From JBGQOJ01 sp052119585 (lineage in GTDB: Bacteria; Pseudomonadota; Alphaproteobacteria; Rhodobacterales; Rhodobacteraceae): 64,000 nucleotides of DNA. Shown piece after piece: positions 1 through 8,856 of this stretch (position 1 is the first letter of the stretch; every line of letters begins with the position of its first letter). Location: contig NZ_JBGQOJ010000016.1 of assembly GCF_052119585.1 (NCBI RefSeq), positions 9,483 to 73,482 of the forward strand. The letters run 5' to 3'. The translations under genes were made by a program, and so were the position numbers. Under the pieces are notes generated by a model. The model worked only from the letters and a program-made list of their open reading frames with translations, did not search any database and was not told where the DNA came from.

Positions 1-54
1 GTTGATCAGATCCAGAGGCGCGGCGATGCCGGTGAGTTTGTCGAAGGTTTCCAT
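1..54 (-). CDS. leuD: LeuD, 3-isopropylmalate dehydratase small subunit (partial, N-terminus only)
   Basis: Only the first 18 codons lie in the window. They translate to METFDKLTGIAAPLDLIN, which matches the usual LeuD start (a short lead followed by LTG.AAPL..IN). The ATG at 54-52 overlaps the leuC stop (TAATG), so the two subunits are translationally coupled, as expected for the LeuCD heterodimer of leucine synthesis. The rest of the gene continues beyond the left edge of the window. Confidence 0.85.
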   Translation of the reverse strand, partial: METFDKLTGIAAPLDLIN

Positions 55-1460
55 TACATGATCTCCCGCACATCGGTCAGATGGCCTGTGATTGCTGCTG
101 CGGCCGCCATCGCGGGCGACAAAAGATGTGTCCGGCCACCACGGCCCTGACGACCCTCGAAGTTGCGGTTGGAGGTTGCCGCGCAACGCTCGCCCGGCGC
201 CAACTGATCGGGGTTCATCGCAAGGCACATGGAACAGCCCGCCAGACGCCACTCGAAACCGGCATCGAGAAAGATCTGCGCAAGACCTTCTTCTTCGGCT
301 TGCGCACGGACCAGACCGGAACCGGGCACGACCATCGCCCGCATCCCGTCCTTGATCTTTTTGCCTTTCAGGATCGCGGCGGCGGCGCGCAAATCCTCGA
401 TCCGGCCATTGGTGCAGGAGCCAATGAACACGGTGTCGATTTTGACATCCGACAATTTTTCACCAGAGGTCAGACCCATGTATTCGAGCGCACGCTTGAC
501 CGCGTCGACCTTGCCACCGGTGAAATCCTCGGGGAAGGGCACAGTTGCGGTGATCGGCAAAACGTCCTCTGGCGAGGTGCCCCATGTGACCAGCGGCGCG
601 ATGTCTTCGGCCTTGATCGTGATGGATTTGTCGAAATGCGCGCCTTCGTCGGTGAACAGCGTTTTCCAATAGGCCACCGCGGCTTCCCACTGGGCGCCTT
701 TGGGGGCATGCGGACGGCCCATGCAATAGGCGTATGTCTTTTCGTCCGGTGCGATCAGCCCAGCGCGGGCGCCGCCTTCGATTGCCATGTTGCAGACGGT
801 CATCCGGCCTTCCATCGAAAGGTCACGGATCGCCTCGCCGCAATATTCGATCACATAGCCGGTGCCGCCGGCGGTGCCGGTCTCGCCGATCACGGCCATC
901 GTGATGTCCTTGGCGGTGACGCCAGGGCGCAGCTTGCCGGTGATCTCGACCTTCATGTTCTTGGACTTTTTCTGGATCAGCGTTTGCGTCGCCAGAACAT
1001 GTTCAACCTCGGATGTGCCGATGCCATGTGCCAGCGCACCGAACGCGCCATGGGTCGCGGTGTGGCTGTCGCCGCACACAACGGTCATGCCGGGAAGGGT
1101 CCAGCCCTGTTCCGGGCCGACGATATGGACGATGCCCTGACGCACGTCGGACACGGGGTAATAGTGAATCCCGAAATCCTTGGCATTCTTGTCCAGCGCT
1201 TCGAGCTGGATTTTGGATTCTGGGTTCGCGATGCCCGTCGCACGGTCCAGCGTGGTCGGCACGTTGTGATCCGGCACGGCAATGGTCTTTTCCGGCGCGC
1301 GCACCTTGCGGCCCGTCATGCGCAGACCTTCAAAGGCCTGCGGGCTGGTCACTTCGTGCACCAGATGGCGGTCGATATAAAGAAGGCAGGTGCCGTCGTC
1401 GGCCTGATGGGCGACATGTGCATCCCAGATTTTATCGTAGATTGTCTTCGGGGCGGTCAT
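54..1460 (-). CDS. leuC: LeuC, 3-isopropylmalate dehydratase large subunit
   Basis: Aconitase-family enzyme that isomerises 2-isopropylmalate to 3-isopropylmalate in leucine synthesis, in the cytoplasm with LeuD. At 468 residues it has the normal length. The three [4Fe-4S] ligand cysteines are visible: C349 in FIGSCTNGR, and C409 and C412 in AGCSMCLAMN. The GDSHTATHG substrate-loop motif lies near residues 130-138 and the SPAMAAAAAI tail motif is present. The ATG at 1460 has a GGGAGAGGA-type ribosome site just upstream. leuD follows with a TAATG overlap. No attenuator or regulatory element was recognised in the 245 bases separating it from the divergent channel gene. Confidence 0.97.
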   Translation of the reverse strand: MTAPKTIYDKIWDAHVAHQADDGTCLLYIDRHLVHEVTSPQAFEGLRMTGRKVRAPEKTIAVPDHNVPTTLDRATGIANPESKIQLEALDKNAKDFGIHYYPVSDVRQGIVHIVGPEQGWTLPGMTVVCGDSHTATHGAFGALAHGIGTSEVEHVLATQTLIQKKSKNMKVEITGKLRPGVTAKDITMAVIGETGTAGGTGYVIEYCGEAIRDLSMEGRMTVCNMAIEGGARAGLIAPDEKTYAYCMGRPHAPKGAQWEAAVAYWKTLFTDEGAHFDKSITIKAEDIAPLVTWGTSPEDVLPITATVPFPEDFTGGKVDAVKRALEYMGLTSGEKLSDVKIDTVFIGSCTNGRIEDLRAAAAILKGKKIKDGMRAMVVPGSGLVRAQAEEEGLAQIFLDAGFEWRLAGCSMCLAMNPDQLAPGERCAATSNRNFEGRQGRGGRTHLLSPAMAAAAAITGHLTDVREIM

Positions 1461-1705
1461 GATGGTCCTCTCCCGTGATGTGTTAAGGATATTGAAACGC
1501 GGCTAACGGAATGCGGGCCTATAGGCTGGCAAGGACCGTATGGGTCGCACCAAAGAACCGCCAAGGCAGTCGTGCGCGATCATCCATGTCAAAAACGGGT
1601 TTCATGGCATGTCAGATATAGCCCCATCCCTTTTCCTGCAAGGGTTTGCTGTACTTGTCAGGGCCACAACCGCCATGCGAAGGTGAATAAAAGCGCAGGG
1701 ATCGC

Positions 1706-3034
1706 ATGGAAACCGAAATTCAGTCCTTTCTTGAACAGTTGAATGCGCTTTGGGTGTCGGGCAAGGCATCGTTTGCCAATCTGTTGCTTGCGTCGCGCCT
1801 GAACCAGATCGTGATTCTGGTCGGGTGTCTGGTTGCCGCCTTTTTGCTGCGGCGCTGGCTTGCCCCGAAGGTCCACGCCTGGATGCGCACGCTGGAAGGT
1901 CGGCCGAAGTGGCAGCTGCGGGGGCTTGTCATTGTTCACAGGCGATTGCAGCTGATCCTGTTCGCGCTGATGGCCTGGGCTGCGACCGCGATCATGGCCG
2001 AAGTTTATCATTTCCCGTCACGTCGCTATATTCTGGCGCTGGTCGCGACGATTGCGACCGCCTGGCTGATCGTGGGCATCGCCACGCGGTTGGTCAAGAA
2101 CCGCCTGTTGCGCCAAACAGTCACCTATGGGCTGTGGGTCTATATCACGCTGTATTATCTGGGTCTGATCGAGGATGTGACCAACCTGCTGGACGGGTTC
2201 GGGATGCAGTTCGGCGATTTTCGCCTGTCTGCGCTGACCCTTATAAAAGCGATGGTGGTCACGGGGATCCTGTTCACCGGCGCCCGCCTTTTGTCGACCT
2301 CTACCGCGACGCGGATCCGCGAGAATCAGGATATGTCGCCGTCGATGCGGGTTCTGGCGGTCAAGGCCATCCAGATCTCGTTATACGGATCGGCGTTCTT
2401 TGTCGGGCTGAAGGCTGTGGGGTTCGATCTGACCGGGCTGGCGGTGCTGTCGGGGGCCATCGGTGTCGGCCTTGGATTCGGTTTGCAAAAGGTGGTGTCG
2501 AACCTTGTGTCGGGAATTATCATCCTGCTGGACAAGTCGATCAAGCCCGGCGACGTGATCAGCCTTGGCGAGACCTTTGGCTGGATCAACAGTCTTGGGG
2601 CGCGGTATGTGTCGGTTGTGACGCGGGACGGCAAGGAATACCTGATCCCGAACGAAGACCTGATCACCGGGCAGGTGGTGAACTGGTCGCATTCCAACGA
2701 CTTTGTGCGGCTGGATATCTTTTTCGGAACAGCCTACGGCAACGATCCTCATCTGGTGCGCAAGCTGGCGGTCGAGGCGGCGAATGGCGTCGACCGGGTT
2801 CTGAAGGACCGGACGGCGGTCTGTCATATCGTGGGGTTCGGGGACAGTTCGGTGGATTACATCCTGCGATTCTGGATCAGGGATCCGACGGGAGGCCTGA
2901 CGAACATCCGCGGGAATGTGTATCTGGCGCTATGGGATGTGTTCAAGGAAAACGGCATTTCCATCCCCTTCCCGCAACGCGAAGTGCGGATGTTGGGCGA
3001 AACATCGCGTATCCCTGTCACAATTGCGGATTAA
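1706..3034 (+). CDS. Mechanosensitive ion channel family protein (MscS type)
   Basis: Inner-membrane protein of 442 residues with several N-terminal hydrophobic segments (about 30-50, 80-98, 108-128, 138-155, 180-195) followed by the MscS core. The pore-lining helix with the Gly/Ala-rich GAIGVGLGFGLQKVVSN pattern lies around residues 250-266. It is followed by the beta-domain signature LDKSIKPGDVI and by IPNEDLITGQVVNWS. It probably opens on membrane tension to release solutes during hypo-osmotic shock. It is transcribed alone and divergently from leuC. The number of extra N-terminal helices makes it a larger MscS-like member rather than a minimal MscS, and gating properties cannot be told from sequence. 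Confidence 0.9.
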   Translation: METEIQSFLEQLNALWVSGKASFANLLLASRLNQIVILVGCLVAAFLLRRWLAPKVHAWMRTLEGRPKWQLRGLVIVHRRLQLILFALMAWAATAIMAEVYHFPSRRYILALVATIATAWLIVGIATRLVKNRLLRQTVTYGLWVYITLYYLGLIEDVTNLLDGFGMQFGDFRLSALTLIKAMVVTGILFTGARLLSTSTATRIRENQDMSPSMRVLAVKAIQISLYGSAFFVGLKAVGFDLTGLAVLSGAIGVGLGFGLQKVVSNLVSGIIILLDKSIKPGDVISLGETFGWINSLGARYVSVVTRDGKEYLIPNEDLITGQVVNWSHSNDFVRLDIFFGTAYGNDPHLVRKLAVEAANGVDRVLKDRTAVCHIVGFGDSSVDYILRFWIRDPTGGLTNIRGNVYLALWDVFKENGISIPFPQREVRMLGETSRIPVTIAD

Positions 3035-3105
3035 CCTGAGGACAAGAGGCGGAAAAGGCTTGCGTCGGATTTCTGCCACAGGTATCGCGGCCCGTTCCGT
3101 ATGCA

Positions 3106-3134
3106 TTGAGATTTTGTCAATCTGGTGCTATTTT
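3106..3134 (+). promoter_or_regulatory. Candidate sigma-70 promoter for the rsfS operon
   Basis: TTGAGA (3106-3111), a 17-base spacer, and TATTTT (3129-3134) lie about 55 bases before the rsfS start in the only sizeable gap ahead of this run of genes. Matches to the -35 and -10 consensus are partial, and no transcript data are available. Confidence 0.4.
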
Positions 3135-3189
3135 GTAAACAAGCTCTGCGCCGGGGCGGGATCGGCGTGCCACGAAGGAGGACGACGTT

Positions 3190-3606
3190 CTGTCCCAAAC
3201 TATAAAAGCGACCAACGGCGTGGTTGCACCGGAAAGGGCCGTGACCGGCCATTCTGCCGATATCTCGAGCGAGCAACTGCTTGAAATGATCCTGACATCG
3301 CTGGACGACGACAAGGCCGAAGATGTGGTCTCGATTGATCTGCACGGGAAAACCCAAATGGCCGACTATATGGTTGTCTGCTCGGGTCGTTCCTCGCGGC
3401 AGGTCGGGGCTATGGCTGAAAAGCTTGTTGACCGGCTGAAGCAGGATCACGGACGCATCTGCAAAGTCGAGGGCAAGGATCAGGGCGATTGGGTGCTGAT
3501 TGATACGGGCGACATTATCGTCCATATCTTCCGTCCCGAAGTGCGCGAGTTCTATCAACTTGAAAAAATGTGGATGACCCCGGGGGCACCCGCGGAACAC
3601 GCATAA
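3190..3606 (+). CDS. rsfS: RsfS, ribosomal silencing factor
   Basis: RsfS/YbeB/Iojap family; binds uL14 of the 50S subunit and blocks subunit joining. The core runs from EQLLEMILTSLDDDKAEDVV through VVCSGRSSRQV to GDWVLIDTGDIIVHIF and the REFYQLEKMW tail, all diagnostic. No ATG fits. The conventional start would be GTG at 3220, but that has no ribosome site. A very strong AAGGAGG at 3175-3181 sits eight bases before an in-frame CTG at 3190, which would give an (M)SQTIKATNG lead and a 138-residue protein. I annotate the CTG start; GTG 3220 (128 residues) is the fallback. The stop overlaps the rlmH start (TAATG). Confidence 0.9.
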   Translation: MSQTIKATNGVVAPERAVTGHSADISSEQLLEMILTSLDDDKAEDVVSIDLHGKTQMADYMVVCSGRSSRQVGAMAEKLVDRLKQDHGRICKVEGKDQGDWVLIDTGDIIVHIFRPEVREFYQLEKMWMTPGAPAEHA

Positions 3607-4076
3607 TGCGTGTTCACATTTGTGCCGTCGGCCGCCTTCGGGCCGGGCCGGAACGCGCATTGATCGACGACTACGTCAAACGATTTGACCGGACGGGACG
3701 GGCCCTTGGCCTTGGCCCGTGCGGGCTGATCGAGGTCGAGGACAAGAAGGGTGGCGGGCAAGAGGCCGAAGCAGCCCTTCTGGAACGCGCCGTGCCTGCG
3801 GGGTCTTTGGTGGCGATGCTGGACGAACGCGGCAGGGGCATGACCTCGCCTGAATTTGCGGGGCAGTTGGCGCAATGGCGCGATACGGGGCGTCAGGACG
3901 TGACATTCGTCATTGGCGGCGCCGACGGATTGATCCAGCCTTACCGCGACACGGCTGATTTCAAGCTGTCCTTTGGCGCCATGGTCTGGCCGCATATGCT
4001 GGCCCGGGTGATGCTGAGCGAGCAATTGTACCGCGCCGCGTCGATCCTTGCAGGTTCCCCCTATCACCGCGCCTGA
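3606..4076 (+). CDS. rlmH: RlmH, 23S rRNA (pseudouridine1915-N3)-methyltransferase
   Basis: SPOUT-class methyltransferase that methylates pseudouridine 1915 in helix 69 of 23S rRNA on assembled ribosomes. It has 156 residues, the normal size. The knot region is visible: FVIGGADG at 101-108, then the C-terminal MVWPHMLARVMLSEQLYRA, with the final SPYHRA typical of the family. The ATG overlaps the rsfS stop. An in-frame codon upstream at 3570 would lie within rsfS and is not needed. Both rsfS and rlmH act on the 50S subunit, so their coupling makes functional sense. Confidence 0.95.
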   Translation: MRVHICAVGRLRAGPERALIDDYVKRFDRTGRALGLGPCGLIEVEDKKGGGQEAEAALLERAVPAGSLVAMLDERGRGMTSPEFAGQLAQWRDTGRQDVTFVIGGADGLIQPYRDTADFKLSFGAMVWPHMLARVMLSEQLYRAASILAGSPYHRA

Positions 4077-4134
4077 TCTTGCCCTTCATGTGTCTGGCCC
4101 CTAGAACTGGCACAAGCAAAAAGGACCGCAAAAA

Positions 4135-5652
4135 ATGACCACGCCGAAACCCGTAGTTCTGTGCATCCTTGACGGCTGGGGCCTGTCCGACACGACGGTC
4201 GGAAACGCACCCGCGCTGGCAAAAACACCGACCTTTGACCGCATCATGGCGACATGCCCCCATGCGACGCTGGTGACCCATGGCCCCGACGTCGGATTGC
4301 CGACCGGGCAGATGGGCAATTCCGAAGTGGGCCATACGAATATCGGCGCGGGCCGCGTTGTGGCGATGGACCTTGGCCAGATTGATCTGGCAATCGAGGA
4401 CGGCTCGTTTTTCAAGAACCCCGCCCTGCTGGATTTCATCGCAAAGCTGCAAGACACCGGCGGCACCGCGCATGTGATGGGCGTTGTTTCCGACGGCGGC
4501 GTGCACGGGCATATCCTGCACATGCTGGCGGCGGTCCACGCGATTGCGCACGCCGGAGTGCCGGTTGTGATTCACGCGATCACCGACGGGCGCGATGTGG
4601 CGCCGAAATCGGCAGAGGGATTCATTGCGCAGCTGGAGGCGGGCCTGCCCGCAAATGCAAAGATCGCCACGGTGATCGGCCGCTACTATGCGCTGGACCG
4701 TGACAACCGCTGGGAGCGGGTCGAGACCGCCTATCGCGCGATGATCAAAGGCGACGGAGCCACAGGCGCGACGGCTGCGGATGCCGTGGCCCAGGCCTAT
4801 GCGACGGGCAAGACCGATGAATTCGTGCCGGCCACGGTGATCGGGGATTACACGGGTCTGAAAGGTGGCGACGGGTTCTTTTGCCTGAACTTCCGCGCCG
4901 ACCGCGCCCGCGAGATTCTGGCCGCCATCGGCCAGCCCGATTTCGACGGGTTCAAGACCGGTGCCCGCCCGAAACTGTCGGCGTTTCTTGGTATGGTCGA
5001 TTACTCGTCGGACCATAACCGCTATATGACCACCGCCTATCCCAAGCAAACCATCGTCAACACGCTGGGGGCATGGGTCGCACAGCACGGGCTGAAACAA
5101 TTCCGTCTGGCCGAGACAGAGAAATACCCCCATGTGACGTTCTTTTTGAACGGCGGCATCGAGGTGCCAGAGACCGGCGAGGACCGGTTCATGCCGAAAT
5201 CGCCCAAGGTCGCGACCTATGACATGCAACCCGAGATGTCCTCGATCGAGGTGACGGACCGCTTTGTCGAGGCGATCGGCGCGGGCTATGATCTGATCGT
5301 GGTGAACTATGCCAACCCCGACATGGTCGGCCATACCGGCGATCTTGAGGCGGCGATGCAGGCCTGCGCTGCGGTTGATGCGGGGCTGGGCCGTGTGCTG
5401 GACGCGCTTGAAAAGGTCGGCGGCGCGATGATCCTGACCGCGGACCACGGCAATTGCGAGATGATGATCGACCCCGTGACAGGCGGGCCGCATACCGCGC
5501 ATACCACCAACCTTGTTCCAGTAGCCCTGATCGGCGGGCCAGAGGGTGTATCGTTGAAATCGGGGCGGCTTGCCGATCTGGCGCCAACGCTGCTTGACTT
5601 GATGGGACTGCCGAAGCCGGACGAGATGACGGGGGTATCGCTGATATCGTGA
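4135..5652 (+). CDS. gpmI: GpmI, 2,3-bisphosphoglycerate-independent phosphoglycerate mutase
   Basis: Interconverts 3- and 2-phosphoglycerate without the bisphospho cofactor, using two metal ions (usually Mn) and a phosphoserine intermediate. 505 residues, the usual length. LCILDGWG (9-16) starts the alkaline-phosphatase-fold metal domain, and the nucleophile is Ser63 in GQMGNSEVGHTNIGAGR. The C-terminal metal motifs NYANPDMVGHTG and LTADHGNCE are intact. An AAAGGA ribosome site precedes the ATG. Its last codons overlap the next gene (GTGA), so glycolysis and cell-wall genes are co-translated here. Confidence 0.97.
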   Translation: MTTPKPVVLCILDGWGLSDTTVGNAPALAKTPTFDRIMATCPHATLVTHGPDVGLPTGQMGNSEVGHTNIGAGRVVAMDLGQIDLAIEDGSFFKNPALLDFIAKLQDTGGTAHVMGVVSDGGVHGHILHMLAAVHAIAHAGVPVVIHAITDGRDVAPKSAEGFIAQLEAGLPANAKIATVIGRYYALDRDNRWERVETAYRAMIKGDGATGATAADAVAQAYATGKTDEFVPATVIGDYTGLKGGDGFFCLNFRADRAREILAAIGQPDFDGFKTGARPKLSAFLGMVDYSSDHNRYMTTAYPKQTIVNTLGAWVAQHGLKQFRLAETEKYPHVTFFLNGGIEVPETGEDRFMPKSPKVATYDMQPEMSSIEVTDRFVEAIGAGYDLIVVNYANPDMVGHTGDLEAAMQACAAVDAGLGRVLDALEKVGGAMILTADHGNCEMMIDPVTGGPHTAHTTNLVPVALIGGPEGVSLKSGRLADLAPTLLDLMGLPKPDEMTGVSLIS

Positions 5653-6788
5653 GCGGTCGTTTCGCCATTGCGCTGGCGCTGACCCTGTTGACGGCGGGGC
5701 AAAACGCGCAGGCTCAGACCGACCCTGCGCTGGTCGCACGTCGCGCTGCGGGCCAGATTGCGGCGGCCTCGCTTGCCCTGCGGGATGCCGAGACGGCGCA
5801 AGACCGCGTGGCCGCCCTGACCCAGACCATACAGGCCTTCGAGGAAGGCCTAGTCGCCATGCGTGAAGGATTGCGCCGCGCGTCGATCCGGGAACAGGTG
5901 ATCGCCAGGGATTTCGAGAAGAAGAGCACCGAAGTCTCGCGGCTTCTGGGGGTGATGCTGTCGATGCAGAGCTCTGCCTCTCCGGTTATCTTATTGCATC
6001 CGTCCGGGCCGCTTGGAACCGCGCGGTCAGGGATGATTCTGGCCGATGTCACCCCTGCGGTTCAGGCCGAGGCCGCAGCTCTGCGCACCAGACTGGAAGA
6101 GGTGACGCTGCTGCGCGAATTGCAGCAAGGCGCGGCGGCGACGCTGGAAACAGGGTTGAGGGGGGTTCAGGACGCGCGGACGAAACTGTCGCAAGCGGTG
6201 TCGGACCGGACAGACCTGCCGATGAGTTTTGTCGAGGATCCGGTTAAAACGGCTATTCTTCTGGAAAGCAGCGAGACGCTGGAAGGCTTTGCCAGCGGTC
6301 TTGCGGAAATCGCGGACGAAGACGCGACAGCAAAGTTGCCCGATTTCCGCTCCGCAAAGGGCACTTTGCCGCTGCCCGTCACCGGAACGCTGTTGCGCCG
6401 GTTTCAGGAACCCGATGCGGCGGGAATCAGACGACCGGGCATTGTGATGGCCACGCGCCCCCTGGCACTGGTCACAACGCCATGGCCCGCGACGATCCGC
6501 TATCGCGGTCCGCTGCTGGACTACGGAAATGTGATGATACTGGAACCCTCTGGCGACTATCTTATCATTCTTGCAGGGCTTAACCGTGTTTACGGAGATG
6601 TCGGGCAGGTCCTGCCCGCAGGTGCCCCTGTGGGCCTGATGGGCGGGGCGGACCCCGCAGTGGGGGCGTTTTTGACAACAGCCGCCGAAGGTGGTGGCGC
6701 AGATCGGACAGAAACGCTTTATATAGAACTGAGAGAAGGGCAATCGCCCGTGGACCCGGCCAAGTGGTTCGCTTTGGACAAGGAATAG
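5649..6788 (+). CDS. Murein hydrolase activator EnvC-like protein (degenerate M23/LytM)
   Basis: 379 residues: a signal peptide (about 1-22, ending QNAQA), a long helical coiled-coil region (about 28-135), and a C-terminal LytM/M23 fold from about residue 255. The zinc ligands expected of an active M23 endopeptidase are missing: the HxH segment before RVYGDVGQVLPAG reads IILAGLN. This is the hallmark of EnvC-type activators, which switch on periplasmic amidases at the division site rather than cutting peptidoglycan themselves. It starts at GTG 5649 overlapping the gpmI stop and is followed six bases later by ctpA. Partner amidases are not in the window. Confidence 0.85.
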   Translation: MSGRFAIALALTLLTAGQNAQAQTDPALVARRAAGQIAAASLALRDAETAQDRVAALTQTIQAFEEGLVAMREGLRRASIREQVIARDFEKKSTEVSRLLGVMLSMQSSASPVILLHPSGPLGTARSGMILADVTPAVQAEAAALRTRLEEVTLLRELQQGAAATLETGLRGVQDARTKLSQAVSDRTDLPMSFVEDPVKTAILLESSETLEGFASGLAEIADEDATAKLPDFRSAKGTLPLPVTGTLLRRFQEPDAAGIRRPGIVMATRPLALVTTPWPATIRYRGPLLDYGNVMILEPSGDYLIILAGLNRVYGDVGQVLPAGAPVGLMGGADPAVGAFLTTAAEGGGADRTETLYIELREGQSPVDPAKWFALDKE

Positions 6789-6793
6789 ATGGA

Positions 6794-8137
6794 ATGAAAA
6801 AATTCGCGATGGCCGCAGTTGTTGGCACCCTGACGGGCGCTCTTTTGACCACGCAGGTTGCGGGCCCTTTGCTGGCGCAAGAAGCCGAGAGCAAGTCTTC
6901 GGTCTACGAACAACTGGACCTGTTCGGTGATATATTTGAGCGGATCCGGTCGCAGTACGTCGAGGAAGTGGAGCCGGGCAAGCTGATTGATGCCGCGATC
7001 AACGGCATGCTGACCTCGCTTGACCCGCATTCCAGCTATATGTCGCCCGATGATGCCGCCGCCATGCGCGTGCAGACACGCGGCGAATTCGGCGGTCTGG
7101 GAATCGAGGTTACGCAGGAAGAGGGCTTTGTCAAAGTCGTCTCGCCGATCGATGGCACCCCCGCCGACGAAGCAGGTGTCGAATCGGGCGACTTCATCAC
7201 CCATGTGAACGGTGAAAGCGTTCTGGGCCTGAGCCTGGATCAAGCGGTAGAGATGATGCGCGGGCCGGTCGGATCGGAAATCATCATCACCCTTGTTCGG
7301 GAAGGCATCGCCGACCCCTTCGATGTATCCATCGTGCGCGACACGATCAAGCTGACCGCCGTGCGCAGCCGCGACGTTGGCCAGACCGTGGTTCTGCGGA
7401 TCACAACCTTCAACGACCAGACCTATCCCAACCTTGAAGAGCAGCTGAAAAAGTCGGTCGAGGAGCTGGGCGGCATGGACAAGGTCAATGGTTTTGTCGT
7501 CGATTTACGCAACAATCCCGGCGGGTTGCTGGTGCAGGCGATCAAGGTTTCGGACGCCTTCCTCGACAAGGGCGAGATCGTGTCGACCCGTGGCCGCAAC
7601 CCGGCCGACGGCGAACGCTACAACGCGGAACCCGGCGATTTGGCGATGGGTAAACCCATTGTCGTGCTGATCAACGGCGGCTCTGCCTCTGCATCCGAAA
7701 TCGTGGCCGGCGCGCTGAAGGACCACCGCCGCGCGATCGTCGTGGGCACCAAAAGCTTCGGCAAAGGCTCTGTCCAGACGGTGATGCCGCTGCGGGGCGA
7801 TGGCGCGATGCGCCTGACCACAGCCCGGTATTACACGCCGTCGGGCCGCTCTATCCAGGCGCTTGGCGTCTCGCCCGACATCATCGTGCAACAGCCGCCA
7901 AGACGGCCCGATGCCGCCGAGGAAGAGGAAAAATCCGCCGCAAGCAAAACCCGCACAGAGGCGGATCTGCGCGGCAGCCTGAACAACGACTCGATGACAG
8001 AGGACGAGAAGAAGCAGCTGGAGGATGATTTTGCCAAGGCAGAAGAGGCCGCAAAGCTGCGCGAGGAAGACTATCAGCTGGCCTATGCGATCGACATCCT
8101 GAAGGGATTGTCCGCCATCGCACCTGCCGCTGAATAA
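6794..8137 (+). CDS. ctpA: S41 family carboxy-terminal processing peptidase (CtpA)
   Basis: Periplasmic serine protease of 447 residues. Signal sequence (MKKFAMAAVVG..., cleavage near residue 29), then the S41 N-terminal helices, a PDZ domain (about 85-170, beginning GEFGGLGIEV), and the peptidase core. The GSASASEIVAG box around 296-306 carries the nucleophile and TKSFGKGSVQ around 319-328 carries the catalytic lysine. The start ATG 6794 was preferred to an upstream in-frame codon because it begins the signal peptide and follows an AAGGA site. Alphaproteobacterial CtpA proteins trim secreted or envelope proteins. Its place next to an EnvC-like gene suggests a role in cell-wall hydrolase control (inference). 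Confidence 0.93.
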   Translation: MKKFAMAAVVGTLTGALLTTQVAGPLLAQEAESKSSVYEQLDLFGDIFERIRSQYVEEVEPGKLIDAAINGMLTSLDPHSSYMSPDDAAAMRVQTRGEFGGLGIEVTQEEGFVKVVSPIDGTPADEAGVESGDFITHVNGESVLGLSLDQAVEMMRGPVGSEIIITLVREGIADPFDVSIVRDTIKLTAVRSRDVGQTVVLRITTFNDQTYPNLEEQLKKSVEELGGMDKVNGFVVDLRNNPGGLLVQAIKVSDAFLDKGEIVSTRGRNPADGERYNAEPGDLAMGKPIVVLINGGSASASEIVAGALKDHRRAIVVGTKSFGKGSVQTVMPLRGDGAMRLTTARYYTPSGRSIQALGVSPDIIVQQPPRRPDAAEEEEKSAASKTRTEADLRGSLNNDSMTEDEKKQLEDDFAKAEEAAKLREEDYQLAYAIDILKGLSAIAPAAE

Positions 8138-8143
8138 GGAAAG

Positions 8144-8167
8144 CGGGCCGGTGGAAACGCCGGCCCG
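8144..8167 (+). other. Intercistronic hairpin between ctpA and rppH
   Basis: Perfect 8-bp inverted repeat CGGGCCGG / CCGGCCCG with an 8-base loop, ending ten bases before the rppH start. There is no following T-run, so it does not look like a standard terminator. It could be an RNA stability or processing element. Confidence 0.45.
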
Positions 8168-8176
8168 ACGCGTATC

Positions 8177-8662
8177 ATGACCCCAGAACAAATATCCCGA
8201 CTGCCCTATCGACCCTGCGTCGGCGTGATGCTTGTGAACGCTGCGGGCGAAATCTTTGTCGCCCAGAGGATCGACAGCGATATACCCGCCTGGCAAATGC
8301 CGCAGGGCGGTATAGACAAGGGCGAAGCGCCGGACGCGGCCGCCCTGCGGGAGCTGTTCGAGGAAACCGGCGTGCGGCCAGATCTGGTAACCGTGGTGGC
8401 AGAAACCCCCGACTGGATCCCCTATGATCTGCCGCATCACATCGTGCCGAAAATCTGGAAGGGCCGATTTCGCGGACAAGAGCAGAAATGGTTCCTGATG
8501 CGCTTTCACGGCTCCGATGCCGATATCGACATCACCGCAGACCCCCGAGAGTTCTCGGAATGGCGCTGGTTGTCGGCAGATCAGGTTCTTGCAGGGATCG
8601 TTCCGTTCAAGCGTGACACCTATGCCCGCGTGATCGACACCTTCCTACCGTATCTTTCTTGA
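8177..8662 (+). CDS. rppH: RppH, RNA pyrophosphohydrolase (Nudix)
   Basis: 161-residue Nudix hydrolase that removes pyrophosphate from mRNA 5' ends and so starts decay. The Nudix box is complete at 44-66 (GGIDKGE followed by RELFEETGV). The N-terminal YRPCVGVMLVN and the WQMPQGG lead distinguish RppH/IalA-type enzymes from generic Nudix proteins, as does the C-terminal FKRDTYARVIDTF. It is the last gene of the rsfS-to-rppH run. In alphaproteobacteria the orthologue was first described as the invasion protein IalA, but no virulence role should be inferred here. Confidence 0.93.
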   Translation: MTPEQISRLPYRPCVGVMLVNAAGEIFVAQRIDSDIPAWQMPQGGIDKGEAPDAAALRELFEETGVRPDLVTVVAETPDWIPYDLPHHIVPKIWKGRFRGQEQKWFLMRFHGSDADIDITADPREFSEWRWLSADQVLAGIVPFKRDTYARVIDTFLPYLS

Positions 8663-8665
8663 CCT

Positions 8666-8700
8666 TTCTTTGTTCTGAAAATATCCCTGCACGCGGCAAA
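8666..8700 (+). repeat. 35-base intergenic motif, copy 1
   Basis: Begins TTCTTTGTTCT, contains AAA.TATCC, and ends GGCAAA. It lies four bases after the rppH stop. A second 35-base copy at 34672-34706, also just 3' of a gene, matches at 27 of 35 positions with no gaps. Function unknown; a 3'-end or termination-related element is possible. Confidence 0.5.
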
Positions 8701-8856
8701 CGCCATGGCGGCGATTGCGGCAGCAAGAAGCGGCGCAAAGCTGCCAATGGTCAATCAAAATGGCGCGGTTCTGTCGCCACGTACCACGCCTGTTTTGCAG
8801 GACTGATACGCCAGAACGGATATAATCAGGACTGTGCAATACTCTAGCGGAGGGTT

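Noticed and set aside
81..1478. 465-codon open frame opposite leuC
   Set aside because: Antisense shadow of a clearly conserved gene in GC-rich DNA; no recognisable motifs and low-complexity His/Arg/Gly content.
3961..5739. 592-codon frame opposite gpmI
   Set aside because: Mirrors the gpmI codon pattern; product has no family features and gpmI is unambiguous.
8663..8856. Remnant coding sequence after rppH (Ala-rich frame on the minus strand)
   Set aside because: A short LLAAAIAAMAF-like stretch is not enough to support a gene fragment.
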